This document shows, piece after piece, positions 1 through 9,389 of a stretch of DNA of 64,000 bases (position 1 is its first letter; the number at the start of each line of letters is the position of its first letter). The position numbers and the translations under genes are program-made. This DNA comes from Aquibacillus koreensis. GTDB taxonomy: Bacteria > Bacillota > Bacilli > Bacillales > Amphibacillaceae. The notes below the pieces were generated by a model. The model had not been told where the DNA came from, did not search any database, and saw nothing but the letters and a program-made list of their open reading frames with translations. The stretch lies in the NCBI RefSeq assembly GCF_025154055.1, contig NZ_JAOALK010000031.1, forward strand, positions 124,001 through 188,000, written 5' to 3'.

Positions 1-389
1 CACTTTATACCTCACCGAGTTGTACATCTTGCCGGAAAGCAAAAGCTTGGTTAGAAGAACACAATATTCCATTTCATGAAAGAAATATATTCTCAGATTC
101 TCTTACGTTAGACGAGATTAAGGAGATACTTAGAATGACTGAAGATGGAACTGACGAGATTATATCAACAAGGTCCAAAGTTTTTCAAAAGTTGGATATG
201 AATCTTGATCAATTGCCATTGAAAGAACTTTTTAACCTTATTCAGGAAAATCCCGGCCTGCTTCGTCGTCCAATTATACTCGATGAAAAGCGACTTCAGG
301 TTGGATATAATGAAGACGAAATAAGAAGATTCCTACCAAGAAAAGTTCGTACTTTCCAACTACGAGAAGCACAACGAATGGTTAATTAA
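1..389 (+). CDS. spxA: Spx family transcriptional regulator (5' partial)
   Basis: Spx binds the alpha-subunit C-terminal domain of RNA polymerase and redirects transcription under thiol/oxidative stress. The window begins inside the gene: the frame is open from base 3, so only the first few residues are missing. The redox switch CxxC is visible near the start ([11 protein letters not shown]). The conserved tail of ArsC/Spx proteins follows ([29 protein letters not shown], quoted in parts: [17 protein letters not shown]). mecA follows, and the yjbH/spxH adaptor that delivers Spx to ClpXP is at 5631-6524, so the regulator and its degradation adaptor lie close together as in B. subtilis. A terminator follows the stop. 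Family assignment is secure; the true start is outside the window. Confidence 0.96.
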   Translation, partial: LYTSPSCTSCRKAKAWLEEHNIPFHERNIFSDSLTLDEIKEILRMTEDGTDEIISTRSKVFQKLDMNLDQLPLKELFNLIQENPGLLRRPIILDEKRLQVGYNEDEIRRFLPRKVRTFQLREAQRMVN

Positions 390-395
390 TCCGTC

Positions 396-435
396 AAAGC
401 GCAGATCTTTTTATAGACTAAGATCTGCGCTTTTA
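396..435 (+). terminator. Rho-independent terminator of spxA
   Basis: A perfect inverted repeat (AAAGCGCAGATCTT and its complement) with a short loop is followed by TTTTAT, seven bases after the spxA stop. Confidence 0.9.
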
Positions 436-713
436 TATATCTCATGAAGAGAACGGATTACGTGACAAAAAGTTATAGTTACGTTACAATATGTATTTAA
501 TAAACCCATTTGTGATAGGAACCCTTTTTTCTGATTTCTAGGTTTTTCTATTTTCATTTTATGCTAAGATATCATAGAATAGAAATAGAAAGACTATATG
601 TTCTTTAAAGGATTGAACTATACTCTTTTTGGGTAAGTTGTATTTAGGAGAGTTTATAACTAGGTGAAGTAATCCCTTCCACCTAATTATTTTTTAGAAG
701 GGAGAGTATAAGA

Positions 714-1391
714 ATGGAGATAGAAAGAATTAATGAAAACACGGTTAAATTTTATATTTCCTATTTAGATATTGAGGACCGTGGCTTTGATCGAGAGGAA
801 ATCTGGTATAATCGCGAAAAAAGTGAACAACTTTTTTGGCAAGTAATGGATGAAGTTAATTATAACGAGGACGACTTTAACATAGATGGACCATTGTGGA
901 TACAAGTGCAAGCACTTGATAAGGGCTTAGAGATTGTTGTAACAAAGGCACAAATTTCTAAAGATGGCCACAACTTAGAATTACCAATGGAAAATGGAAA
1001 AACGATTGATATGCCAGTAGATGAAAAGATTGAATCCTTATTGGATGAGAAATTTGGCAGTCATGATGATGAAGATTCAGAGGATCACGAGCAAGATGAT
1101 TTATCTTTCGTTCTGAGTTTTGCAGATTTCGAGCACGTCATTCAACTAAGTCATTATTTTGATACTGTTGAAGGGTTTAGTAATTCCTTATATCACTTCG
1201 ATAATAAGTACTTCCTTCAATTAGAATTCGATGCTGAAGTGTTAACGGATGAAGAACAGGAAAATATCCTTAGTCAGCTATTAGAATTTGGTCAGGAATC
1301 AAGTATCACCATTTATCGCCTTGCAGAGTATGGGAAAGTCATCTTTGAAGAAGATGCAATGACGCAAGTAAAGCAATACTTTTCATTATAG
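714..1391 (+). CDS. mecA: Adaptor protein MecA
   Basis: MecA is the ClpC adaptor that binds ComK and other substrates, hands them to ClpCP and so limits competence. The 225-residue length is usual. The N-terminal substrate-binding domain begins MEIERINENTVKF. An acidic linker follows at about residues 115-125 (HDDEDSEDHEQDD). The C-terminal ClpC-binding domain covers about 130-225. A ribosome-binding site GAAGGGAGAG precedes the ATG. A weak extended -10 (TGCTAAGAT, about 562-570) is the best promoter guess in the preceding 320-base gap. A terminator follows directly. Position between spxA and coiA matches the B. subtilis order, although yjbE is absent. Confidence 0.97.
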   Translation: MEIERINENTVKFYISYLDIEDRGFDREEIWYNREKSEQLFWQVMDEVNYNEDDFNIDGPLWIQVQALDKGLEIVVTKAQISKDGHNLELPMENGKTIDMPVDEKIESLLDEKFGSHDDEDSEDHEQDDLSFVLSFADFEHVIQLSHYFDTVEGFSNSLYHFDNKYFLQLEFDAEVLTDEEQENILSQLLEFGQESSITIYRLAEYGKVIFEEDAMTQVKQYFSL

Positions 1392-1394
1392 GAA

Positions 1395-1428
1395 CAGGCA
1401 CTCGTATTGTCGGGTGTCTGTTTTTTTG
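1395..1428 (+). terminator. Terminator of mecA
   Basis: CAGGCACTCG and CGGGTGTCTG pair with G:U tolerance across a short loop and are followed by seven T residues. Confidence 0.75.
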
Positions 1429-1498
1429 TACCTGCGAAGTAGGATTTCTTATACAAATTGCGTAGTAGATCGATACTGTGTAGTAAACAATTTCTTTA

Positions 1499-1802
1499 CT
1501 TCCTTACGGTCTTTATTTAGTGAGTGCTAATACGCCGCCGCTTCGTCAGAATACTTCGCTTTCCGCGGGCACGGCCTCAGCTAACTCAGTAGCAAAGAGC
1601 GCTCCTGAGTGGATCTTCGGCTCGCGCTGTTCCCGCAGGAGTCTCCGTATTCTGACTACGCTAAGTTATAGCCTTCTAATTGAAGTAAGTAGAACATAAG
1701 AATTTATTCATTATCTTTCTCTACTTGAAAAGAAAACCGATTAAAGCGAGTGTTTTTCCGCAGCGGCGATATAGCTCTCATCCCCAAAAGACCGTAAGGA
1801 AG
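1499..1802. repeat. Nested palindromic intergenic repeat element
   Basis: The 553-base gap between mecA and coiA holds no gene but is highly structured. Outer arms: CTTCCTTACGGTCTT at 1499-1513 is exactly inverted at 1788-1802, and the arms continue imperfectly (1522-1541 against 1760-1779) with the same nine-base gap on both sides. Inside, an independent GC-rich 112-base block is bounded by a perfect 10-base inverted repeat (1545-1554 and 1647-1656) that extends to 13 of 15. The inner block contains CTTTCCGCGGGC and CCCGCAGGAGTCT, which I recognise as typical of dispersed noncoding repeats in Bacillaceae genomes. Its much higher GC than the surroundings suggests a mobile or structured-RNA element. 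Confidence 0.75.
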
Positions 1803-1944
1803 TTGCTGCGCACTTTATGAAAACTGCGAAAGTAGTTAAATTTTTAATAAAAGTCACAGAAAGTTAATATAGTGATAGAAAACAATAGAGGATTTTGTCG
1901 TTCGATGTAGAATTAGATATGGAAATTAAAGGAGGCGATTATTT

Positions 1945-3144
1945 ATGCTGCAAGCCATTAATGACAATGGTGAAAAGGTTACCTTAGCTCTATTATCCAA
2001 AGATGATATTCAATACCAAAAAGAGAATCATAACTTTTTTTGCCCAGTTTGTAACGAGGCTCTGATTGTTAAAGCTGGTACCAAAATGATAGCTCACTTC
2101 TCACATCAGTCAAATACATCCTGTCCTAGTCACTATGGGGGAGAAGGAGAATATCATGAACGAGGAAAGCTTGATTTATACCAATGGCTAAAAGAACAAC
2201 GTATAAACGTATCATTAGAACATTACATACCCAAAATAAAGCAAAGACCAGATCTTTTTATCAAGATTGGTAACAAACAAATTGCAATGGAATATCAGTG
2301 TGCAAGAATGTCCTCAAAAGAATTTTTAGAACGTAATAGCGGTTATCGCCGACTGGATATAACACCTATTTGGATTCTTGGAGGTAACCGAATGAAACGA
2401 TCAAAGTCCTCCAGTTTGCTCCTATCATCTAATGACCTTCTGTATGTACATCAATTTTCTTCCGGATTTCCCTTAACCATGTATTTTTACTGTCCAAATT
2501 CGCATTATTTTGCTATCTATCAGCATGTTCAAACTACTGGAACTAAACAAACGATAGGAAGTATAGTGTTCCATAAACTAAGGACGTTAAGGATAAGAGA
2601 CCTTTTTCACCATTTACCGATAAACCCATCCTTCTATTCATTATGGAAAAACAAAATTTTTCATGTAAGAACCAAACCAAGACAACATATATCCAATCAA
2701 GAGAAAAGTTGGATCCAATGGCTTTACCTTCAACGCGTACATCCTACATTGCTTCCTTCCATTTGTTTTATACCTGTTTCATCACAATGGATGATGAGGA
2801 CGGCTATATGGATATGGCAAAGTAAAATTGTAATCGGCTTACTAAGGTATAACAGATCATTCACCCTACAATTATGCAAAAACCTACTATCTGATCAAAT
2901 GAATTCTTCACATACATTTCCTCTTATTCAAGGTCAAAAAAATCCAATCATGGAATATCTAGATATATTAGAGAATCTAAAAATTATAGTGAGGACGAAT
3001 GCAGAATCGTACCGTGTAATGAAGCTAATTCAAATACCCAAAAACATTGATTTGGCTAATCAACAAGATGACCAATTGATACAACAATTAAGATACAGTT
3101 TATATCCAGATTTGACGCATGATTCTTCTATAGATACGATATAA
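1945..3144 (+). CDS. coiA: CoiA-like competence protein, putative nuclease
   Basis: CoiA is needed for a late step of DNA uptake and recombination in competent cells. The N-terminal 60 residues contain a metal-finger-like pair CPVC and the conserved AHFSHQ. A PD-(D/E)xK-type nuclease core follows at about residues 105-125 (RPDLFIKI then IAMEYQCA), and the remainder is the divergent CoiA C-terminal region. A strong AAAGGAGGCG site lies seven bases before the ATG. Gene order mecA-coiA-pepF is as in B. subtilis. The length, 399 residues, is normal. No good promoter was recognised, so it may depend on signals around the repeat element upstream. Confidence 0.9.
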   Translation: MLQAINDNGEKVTLALLSKDDIQYQKENHNFFCPVCNEALIVKAGTKMIAHFSHQSNTSCPSHYGGEGEYHERGKLDLYQWLKEQRINVSLEHYIPKIKQRPDLFIKIGNKQIAMEYQCARMSSKEFLERNSGYRRLDITPIWILGGNRMKRSKSSSLLLSSNDLLYVHQFSSGFPLTMYFYCPNSHYFAIYQHVQTTGTKQTIGSIVFHKLRTLRIRDLFHHLPINPSFYSLWKNKIFHVRTKPRQHISNQEKSWIQWLYLQRVHPTLLPSICFIPVSSQWMMRTAIWIWQSKIVIGLLRYNRSFTLQLCKNLLSDQMNSSHTFPLIQGQKNPIMEYLDILENLKIIVRTNAESYRVMKLIQIPKNIDLANQQDDQLIQQLRYSLYPDLTHDSSIDTI

Positions 3145-3238
3145 TATAAAGGTATGAAAAAAAAGGATATCTTGGAAAATGTATAGAATCTATGAGTGAA
3201 GTTTATTTTTAATAAGCTTTTAGAAGGAGGATATTATT

Positions 3239-5056
3239 GTGGGACAATCAACAAAAGAGTTAAAAAGCCGTGATCAAGTTTCTGTAGAGAATACTTGGAA
3301 GCTAGAAGATATTTTTGCTACAGACGATGTATGGCATAACGAATTAGAGGAATTAAAAAAACAAATACCAACATTTAAAAAGTTTCAAGGTACGTTAGAG
3401 ACATCAGCACAACAACTATTTGACCTTTTAACTTTACAAGATGAAGTATCTCAACGTCTTGGTAAACTATATACATATGCACATATGAGATATGACCAAG
3501 ATACGACGAATTCTGTTTATCAAGCGATGAATGCTAAAGCGGAAAATGTTATTACACAGGCTTCCAGTGCAATGAGTTTTATTGTACCTGAGATTCTTTC
3601 CATCGATGAACAGAAGTTAAAGAGCTTTTTAGAAGAAAAAGAGGAATTAAGCTTATACAAACACGCTTTGAATGAAATTACTAGAAATCGTCCACATATA
3701 TTAAGTCAAAAAGAAGAAGAATTGTTAGCAGAAGCTTCCGAGGTGTTAGAAAATTCCGCTCAAACGTTTGGCATGTTAAATAATGCTGATTTAACGTTTC
3801 CAGCAGTTAAAGATGAAGAAGGAAACGAAATAGACCTCACGCATGGGCGTTATATTAACTTTTTAGAGTCAGACAACCAAGAAGTAAGAAGAGACGCATT
3901 TAAAGCGATGTATGACACGTTTGGAAGCTTTAAGAATACATTCTCTTCCACACTATCAGGTGCAGTGAAAAAGAATAATTTTTATGCGAAAGTTCGAAAT
4001 TATGATTCAGCTAGGCAGGCAGCCTTAAATAACAATAACATTCCTGAATCAGTATATGATAACTTAGTTGAATCTATAAACGAAAGAATCTCTCTACTTC
4101 ATCGTTATGTTTCTTTGCGTAAGAAGGTCCTAAAGCTAGAGGAACTTCATATGTATGATCTATACACACCATTAGTAAAGAATGTAAATATGAAGGTAAG
4201 CTATGAAGAGGCTAAACAACATGTCTTAAAAGGATTAGCCCCACTTGGTGATCAGTATGTAGAACGACTTAAAGAAGGTTTTGACAACCGATGGATTGAT
4301 GTTGAAGAAAATAAAGGAAAGCGTAGTGGTGCTTATTCTTCTGGTGCATATGGAACCAATCCTTATATTCTTATGAACTGGCAGGATAATCTAAATAACC
4401 TTTTCACCCTTGCACATGAGCTAGGACATTCCTTGCATAGTTACTATACGAGAGAAAATCAACCTTTCCGTTATGGAAACTATTCGATTTTTGTTGCAGA
4501 GGTTGCTTCTACTTGTAATGAAGCGCTGTTAAATGAGTATATGATTGAACAAACGACTGATGAAAAAGAAAAGTTATTCCTAATTAACCACTTCCTTGAG
4601 GGATTTAGAGGTACGGTGTTTAGACAAACGATGTTCGCCGAATTTGAACATAACATTCATATCCTTGCACAAAATGGAGAAGCGTTAACTGCTGATAAAT
4701 TAACAGAAGTTTATTATGAATTGAATAAAAAATATTTTGGTGATGAGCTAACTGTAGACGAAGAGATCGGACTAGAATGGGCTAGAATCCCACACTTCTA
4801 TTATAACTATTACGTGTATCAATATGCGACTGGTTATGCAGCTGCACAATCCTTAGCGTCACAAATTCTCAAAGAAAAAGAACCTGCAGTTGAGCGGTAT
4901 ATGAGTTTCTTAAAAGCAGGAAGTAGTGACTATCCGATTGAAGTGTTAAAGCATGCTGGTGTCGATATGACTGAAAAAACGCCTATATTATCTGCATTAG
5001 ATGTATTTGAGGAAAAATTAATACAAATGGAGCAGTTATTAGAAAAAATGGAATAA
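3239..5056 (+). CDS. pepF: Oligoendopeptidase F
   Basis: M3-family zinc metallopeptidase that cleaves cytoplasmic oligopeptides of roughly 7-17 residues. The HExxH metal site is in LAHELGHSLH (about residue 395), with the third-ligand glutamate downstream in VAEVASTCNE. The N-terminal helical domain (residues 1-200) and C-terminal catalytic domain are both complete, and 605 residues is standard. The start is GTG, preceded by GAAGGAGGATATTATT, an ideal ribosome-binding site; no ATG is better placed. It closes the spx-mecA-coiA-pepF run and is followed by a terminator. Confidence 0.97.
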   Translation: MGQSTKELKSRDQVSVENTWKLEDIFATDDVWHNELEELKKQIPTFKKFQGTLETSAQQLFDLLTLQDEVSQRLGKLYTYAHMRYDQDTTNSVYQAMNAKAENVITQASSAMSFIVPEILSIDEQKLKSFLEEKEELSLYKHALNEITRNRPHILSQKEEELLAEASEVLENSAQTFGMLNNADLTFPAVKDEEGNEIDLTHGRYINFLESDNQEVRRDAFKAMYDTFGSFKNTFSSTLSGAVKKNNFYAKVRNYDSARQAALNNNNIPESVYDNLVESINERISLLHRYVSLRKKVLKLEELHMYDLYTPLVKNVNMKVSYEEAKQHVLKGLAPLGDQYVERLKEGFDNRWIDVEENKGKRSGAYSSGAYGTNPYILMNWQDNLNNLFTLAHELGHSLHSYYTRENQPFRYGNYSIFVAEVASTCNEALLNEYMIEQTTDEKEKLFLINHFLEGFRGTVFRQTMFAEFEHNIHILAQNGEALTADKLTEVYYELNKKYFGDELTVDEEIGLEWARIPHFYYNYYVYQYATGYAAAQSLASQILKEKEPAVERYMSFLKAGSSDYPIEVLKHAGVDMTEKTPILSALDVFEEKLIQMEQLLEKME

Positions 5057-5093
5057 GAGTGGTGTCATACATGACATGCTCACTTCATTAAAT

Positions 5094-5146
5094 AGTACCT
5101 CTAGTTGTTGATCTTTATGATCTAACAATTAGAGGTGCTATTTTTA
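5094..5146 (+). terminator. Terminator of pepF
   Basis: A long near-perfect stem (GTACCTCTAGTTGTT against AACAATTAGAGGTGC) with a short loop is followed by ATTTTT. Confidence 0.85.
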
Positions 5147-5153
5147 CATGCCT

Positions 5154-5333
5154 TTATTTAAAACCCCGGAAAGCACTTTTATGCGTGAAGGAAAAGATAG
5201 TTAAATAAATGGATATAAATAGAAGTGGTAACGTTATAATCATTGGCATAAGACGCATCAATCCAAGGATATTAAAGAAAAAGGCAACAAAGGTCAAGAT
5301 CAGAAAGAAAAAAGGGAAAAAGCGTTGTACCAC
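5154..5333 (-). CDS. Small two-helix membrane protein (yizD position)
   Basis: A 59-residue very hydrophobic protein with two predicted membrane helices (FFPFFFLILTFVAFFFNILG and MPMIITLPLLFISIYLTIF) and a basic tail. I chose the GTG at 5331-5333 because AAGGAGG lies seven bases before it; an upstream TTG would put that site inside the gene. B. subtilis has a small gene, yizD, in the same place between pepF and yjbH, but I base the comparison on position only. Function unknown. It is transcribed away from pepF and towards its terminator. Confidence 0.6.
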   Translation of the reverse strand: MVQRFFPFFFLILTFVAFFFNILGLMRLMPMIITLPLLFISIYLTIFSFTHKSAFRGFK

Positions 5334-5547
5334 AACAGTACCTCCTTGTTTATAAACCAAGCTATTAATATGTATGAGGTTTATGAAGTAAATAGAAGTG
5401 TGACATTTTTGTGAAATGATGAACAGTTCTATTGCGAAATAGGTAGTGCCTTGTTATATTATATATGTGAGATGTTTAACAAACAAAAAACCCCTTTGTT
5501 TGACCTGAAACTTTCTCCCATCCCCCCTTGTCTAGCGATAGGCATGG

Positions 5548-5579
5548 AAAAAGGATATGTCTATGGCATATCCTTTTTG
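5548..5579. terminator. Hairpin with A/T tracts
   Basis: AAAAAGGATATG and CATATCCTTTTT form a perfect stem with a seven-base loop. It could terminate in either direction, but no gene ends next to it on the plus strand. It may be a second terminator for yjbH. Confidence 0.6.
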
Positions 5580-5597
5580 TTATTATAGCTAAGGAAA

Positions 5598-5627
5598 ATA
5601 AAAAATCCCTTGCTATGAACAAGGGAA
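5598..5627 (-). terminator. Terminator of the yjbI-yjbH operon
   Basis: On the minus strand TCCCTTG and CAAGGGA flank a seven-base loop and are followed by TTTTTTATTTTCC, a few bases after the yjbH stop. Confidence 0.8.
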
Positions 5628-5630
5628 TAA

Positions 5631-6524
5631 TTACTGTACATATTTCCAAAAGCAACCATACTTTACCGGCACTTTCTCAACTGTTTGTTTTAGCTGTAAT
5701 TTTTTCATTTCTTTTTCTGTTTTTTCAATTGACCAATCGTAAACGACTGCGATTTCCTTTGTACCAACAAAATCATAATGTAATAAAAAGTCCTCAAGTG
5801 GAGGTTTCTTTGCTGGAGAAGGTTCTTTTTGTAACATTTGTTTTAAAACCCTAACATAAATATCATAAGGATAAAGTCCGGAAAGCTTCAAACCTTCTTC
5901 TTCTTCCGACTCATTAAAGAAAACAAGTGTTGGAATATATTCAACATCCATCTCTTTAGTTAATTTAAGATCACATTGTAGTGCCTTTTTCGATGAACTT
6001 GAGTAAAGATCGTTTTTAAATTCATCTACGTCTAACTTGGCCTCTTCTGCACAAGTAAGTAATACAGCCTCTTTAGAAACGTCCTTCTTCTCTAAAAAAA
6101 CATATTCTTGCATCTTCCGTAGAAACTTCCTACCTGCTTTCTTGCCTTGAAGCTCTGCAGCCTTTATCGCAAGAGAAGCAATCCAAGGAAAAGAAATTGG
6201 ATTCTCTATCCATAAATCTCCATCACAGCTCATACCGGTACGACTTGCCGTTTTCTCCCAAATGTCCTTGAGCTGCTTCGGTTTGTCAAATTTATCTTTA
6301 TTCAGCGTAGTCAACTGACCACTTAAAATCGTACGTATGGTAAAGAATCTACCATATTCAATAAAAAGTTTTTTTAGATATGGTTCTAGAGACCAACATT
6401 CGGGACAAAGTGGATCAACAAAAACATAAATCTCAATTGGTTTTTTGAGTAAATCTAAAAAGCCATACTGCGCCGTAGTATTCGTCTCCTGTTTGTTTGA
6501 TGGCCCAGATGGGTTCCAACTCAC
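5631..6524 (-). CDS. spxH: SpxH (YjbH), ClpXP adaptor for Spx
   Basis: DsbA-like thioredoxin-fold adaptor that binds Spx and promotes its degradation by ClpXP, keeping the disulfide-stress regulator low in unstressed cells. The thioredoxin-type motif [16 protein letters not shown] lies near residue 35-50 with CxxC preserved as CPEC. The 297-residue length is normal. The start is a GTG that overlaps the yjbI stop by four bases (GTGA), so the two genes are translationally coupled. AAGGAG lies just upstream, inside yjbI. Its target spxA is about 5 kb away in the same window. Confidence 0.95.
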   Translation of the reverse strand: MSWNPSGPSNKQETNTTAQYGFLDLLKKPIEIYVFVDPLCPECWSLEPYLKKLFIEYGRFFTIRTILSGQLTTLNKDKFDKPKQLKDIWEKTASRTGMSCDGDLWIENPISFPWIASLAIKAAELQGKKAGRKFLRKMQEYVFLEKKDVSKEAVLLTCAEEAKLDVDEFKNDLYSSSSKKALQCDLKLTKEMDVEYIPTLVFFNESEEEEGLKLSGLYPYDIYVRVLKQMLQKEPSPAKKPPLEDFLLHYDFVGTKEIAVVYDWSIEKTEKEMKKLQLKQTVEKVPVKYGCFWKYVQ

Positions 6525-6916
6525 ATCGATTCTCCTTTCTGTTCTTCAGGTGTATTCATCATATGTCCAGCAGTTAATGTTAGTCGTTCAAACATCGCAC
6601 TTCGATACGGCTCTTCAATGGCAACTTCTTCTAAAGCGTCTTCCATGCAAGATAGCCATGCATTTTTTCTAGAAGGCGTTATAGGAAAAGGTAAGTGTCT
6701 TCTTCTTAACATTGGATGACCATGTTCTTCGATATATAAAGCAGGACCGCCAAAAAACTGTGTTAGAAACTGTTTTTGCTTTCTTGCTGTTTCCGTCAAA
6801 TCATCTGGAAATATTGGAGTTAATTGTGGATGTTGTGAAACACGCTCATAAAACGCATCTACCAATGCACTGATGGTTTCGTATCCACCAATTGCATCAT
6901 ATATTGTATCTGTCAT
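6521..6916 (-). CDS. yjbI: Truncated haemoglobin YjbI (group II, trHbO)
   Basis: 2/2 haemoglobin of about 130 residues, first gene of the yjbI-spxH operon. Visible family features are [19 protein letters not shown] at the start, the aromatic B/E-helix segments ([13 protein letters not shown]) and the proximal-histidine region [13 protein letters not shown] link to oxidative-stress protection of the Spx pathway is known for B. subtilis yjbIH. I place the start at the ATG at 6914-6916, with GAAGGG ahead of it. A longer reading from a TTG six codons upstream is possible but would consume that site. Confidence 0.93.
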   Translation of the reverse strand: MTDTIYDAIGGYETISALVDAFYERVSQHPQLTPIFPDDLTETARKQKQFLTQFFGGPALYIEEHGHPMLRRRHLPFPITPSRKNAWLSCMEDALEEVAIEEPYRSAMFERLTLTAGHMMNTPEEQKGESM

Positions 6917-7055
6917 ATATAACAAACCCTTCAAATCGTTGGTGATATAGAACTGTTGCTTATTTGTAATATATTGTAACAGTGCATGGATAGATAGAGC
7001 AACTTATCTGATTGAACAACTATTGATCTTCTTGAATTATTCTATAATTATTCTG

Positions 7056-7625
7056 TTACAGAGTAGAATAAAACCGTTGAATCTTATTTGGTGTTTCTCT
7101 CTTTGGGATCTTATGGTCATGTAATAATTCATCAAAAATTTGTTGCCCAGATGCTTTTGTTTTTGCTTCAAGTTCTAATTCGTAATCTAATTCATCATTA
7201 TACGTACTATAGTCTAACACGACAACGACATCTTTGAAAGCGGTTTCTAAACGATGGGTTATTAGTGATCCACCGTAACGCAGTTGTGCAAAGTCAATTC
7301 CTAATTCGTTTAGTTGTTTTGCTACATGAGGTTTGGGAACAATCGTACCATTTATCCATGATTCCGCTTCTGTCATCGTCAAGGTGTCGTGGGTTTCTAG
7401 TAAACCTTCTGGATGAGGTTGTTTTAATGTTAGTTGGAATAAATCGTTTTTCTCTCTAATCCTTAAGGCAGATTTTGCTTGTTTTAGTTGAAAGTCATTT
7501 GTTTCGAAATAATGATTAGTTTGAACAATAGCCTGACTAGGGCTGAGATTAAAATGGCTCAACAGTTGATCGTATTCTTGTTTTGTTAACAAATTTTTAA
7601 ATTCAATTTCTATTTCTTGTGGCAT
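7056..7625 (-). CDS. yjbK: CYTH domain protein YjbK
   Basis: CYTH (adenylate cyclase/thiamine triphosphatase) superfamily tunnel enzyme that acts on triphosphate-containing substrates with divalent metal. The signature ExExK is at the N-terminus (EIEIEFK). Later acidic and basic tunnel residues follow (LRIREKND, LELEAKT, IQRFYSTL). The 189-residue length is usual. GGGGGAAAGCTAA precedes the ATG. The gene stands alone, divergent from yjbM across a 265-base promoter region. The exact substrate (inorganic triphosphate or thiamine triphosphate) cannot be told from sequence. Confidence 0.9.
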   Translation of the reverse strand: MPQEIEIEFKNLLTKQEYDQLLSHFNLSPSQAIVQTNHYFETNDFQLKQAKSALRIREKNDLFQLTLKQPHPEGLLETHDTLTMTEAESWINGTIVPKPHVAKQLNELGIDFAQLRYGGSLITHRLETAFKDVVVVLDYSTYNDELDYELELEAKTKASGQQIFDELLHDHKIPKRETPNKIQRFYSTL

Positions 7626-7890
7626 TTAGCTTTCCCCCTAAAAGAAGTATTACCTTATATTTTGTTGAATTACTAACGAAAATGCAAAAGTTAACTATTA
7701 TAATGTTTTTCAAAAGTGATTTATTACGAATTTATCCATACATAAAAACAGTTGAATCATACGAAATAACTACTAATATGATACAATTATGTAGGAACAT
7801 CGTTTATTTTTATACTTAATTACATAAGATACCCAACCGAATTTTCAGGGTAACTGTATTACATAATAAAGTGTTGAGGTGATGTATGCT

Positions 7891-8514
7891 GTGAATTGGG
7901 AAGTGTTTTTAGCACCATACGTTCAAGTGGTAGAAGAATTAAAAGTTAAGCTTAAAGGAATGCGAGCACAATTTGAGTACGAATCCAAACACTCTCCAAT
8001 TGAGTTCGTAACCGGAAGAGTAAAACCGGTAACTAGCATATTAGAGAAAGCAAGGACAAAAGATATTCAACTGAATGAGTTAGAAAGTGAAATCCAGGAT
8101 ATAGCTGGTGTAAGAGTTGTTTGCCAGTTTGTTGAAGACATCTATACAATAGTGGATATGCTACGTTCACGTAATGATTTTACCATAATAGAAGAGAGAG
8201 ATTATATTCAAGAAAAGAAAGATAGTGGTTATCGCTCTTATCATATGATTATAAGATATCCAGTTGCAACAGTTCGAGGAGAAAAACAAATCATAGCAGA
8301 AATTCAAATCAGAACGTTAGCGATGAATTTCTGGGCTACAAATGAACATTCCCTTAACTATAAATATGATGGCCAGATCCCAAAAGATATTAAAGCTCGA
8401 CTTAAGCGCGCAGCTGAAGCTGCCTTTCGATTAGATGAAGAAATGTCAAAAATAAAAGATGAAGTTCAAGAAGCACAACGTATATTCCATCAAAATAAAA
8501 AGAAACACAAATAG
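7891..8514 (+). CDS. yjbM: Small alarmone synthetase YjbM (RelQ/SasB type)
   Basis: RelA/SpoT-type GTP pyrophosphokinase without hydrolase or regulatory domains; makes (p)ppGpp from ATP and GTP or GDP. The synthetase core is clear: [59 protein letters not shown] place the start at a GTG (7891) because a perfect GAGGTGAT site (7876-7883) lies seven bases before it. The GTG and ATG codons at 7879 and 7882 overlap that site. Length about 207 residues. It leads a run with nadK and the pseudouridine synthase, as in B. subtilis. Confidence 0.95.
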   Translation: MNWEVFLAPYVQVVEELKVKLKGMRAQFEYESKHSPIEFVTGRVKPVTSILEKARTKDIQLNELESEIQDIAGVRVVCQFVEDIYTIVDMLRSRNDFTIIEERDYIQEKKDSGYRSYHMIIRYPVATVRGEKQIIAEIQIRTLAMNFWATNEHSLNYKYDGQIPKDIKARLKRAAEAAFRLDEEMSKIKDEVQEAQRIFHQNKKKHK

Positions 8515-8534
8515 AAGGGGGCAACATAGAGATT

Positions 8535-9338
8535 ATGAAATTTTCCATCACTTCTAAGGGCGATTCAAAATCAGAACAAATTAAAGAAAGATTGATCCAA
8601 TATCTAAAAGACTTTGATTTGGAATATAACAAAGATGAACCGGATTTAGCTATTTCCGTTGGTGGTGACGGTACTTTTCTCCAAGCTTTTCATACCTATA
8701 GTCACCGTTTAGAACATACTGCTTTTATTGGTATACATACAGGTCATTTGGGTTTCTATGCTGACTGGGTTCCGGAAGAAGTAGAAAAGTTAATTATTGA
8801 AATTGCCAAAAATCCTTTTCAGGTTGTAGAATATCCTTTATTAGAAGTAAAGATTCATCCGCAAAATGGAGGGAAAGAAGATCGTTACTTGGCATTGAAT
8901 GAGTGCTCGGTTAAAACAGCAGAAGGTTCTGTTGTCCTCGATGTGAACATAAAAGGGGAGCATTTTGAAAGGTTTCGTGGAGATGGTTTGTGTATTTCAA
9001 CGCCTTCAGGTTCAACAGCATATAATAAGGCTCTTGGGGGAGGAATCATTCATCCAGCGTTGGAATCGATCCAGGTTACAGAAATGGCTTCTATTAACAA
9101 TCGTGTTTTTAGAACAATTGGCTCACCATTAATCTTACCTAAACACCATGTATGTGAGCTGATGCCAATTCACGATAATCGTAGTTTCTTGATTACCATT
9201 GATCACCTTACAAAAACATATACAAATGTGAAGTCAATTGAGTGTCGAGTAGCGGATGAAAAAATTCGATTTGCGAGATTTCGTTCTTTCCCTTTCTGGA
9301 AAAGGGTGCATGACTCCTTCATTTCTGGCGAAAGATAA
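8535..9338 (+). CDS. nadK: NAD kinase
   Basis: Phosphorylates NAD to NADP using ATP. The GGDGT motif ([14 protein letters not shown], about residue 40-50) and the second conserved stretch [19 protein letters not shown] are intact, giving both the phosphate and substrate sites. 267 residues is normal. Spaced 20 bases after yjbM with AGAAGGGGGC between, so co-transcribed. No truncation or odd residues seen. Confidence 0.97.
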   Translation: MKFSITSKGDSKSEQIKERLIQYLKDFDLEYNKDEPDLAISVGGDGTFLQAFHTYSHRLEHTAFIGIHTGHLGFYADWVPEEVEKLIIEIAKNPFQVVEYPLLEVKIHPQNGGKEDRYLALNECSVKTAEGSVVLDVNIKGEHFERFRGDGLCISTPSGSTAYNKALGGGIIHPALESIQVTEMASINNRVFRTIGSPLILPKHHVCELMPIHDNRSFLITIDHLTKTYTNVKSIECRVADEKIRFARFRSFPFWKRVHDSFISGER

Positions 9339-9389
9339 ATAGAGATTAAATAATGAAACGAAGATGCTTATTAGAAAGGTGACGGCAAG

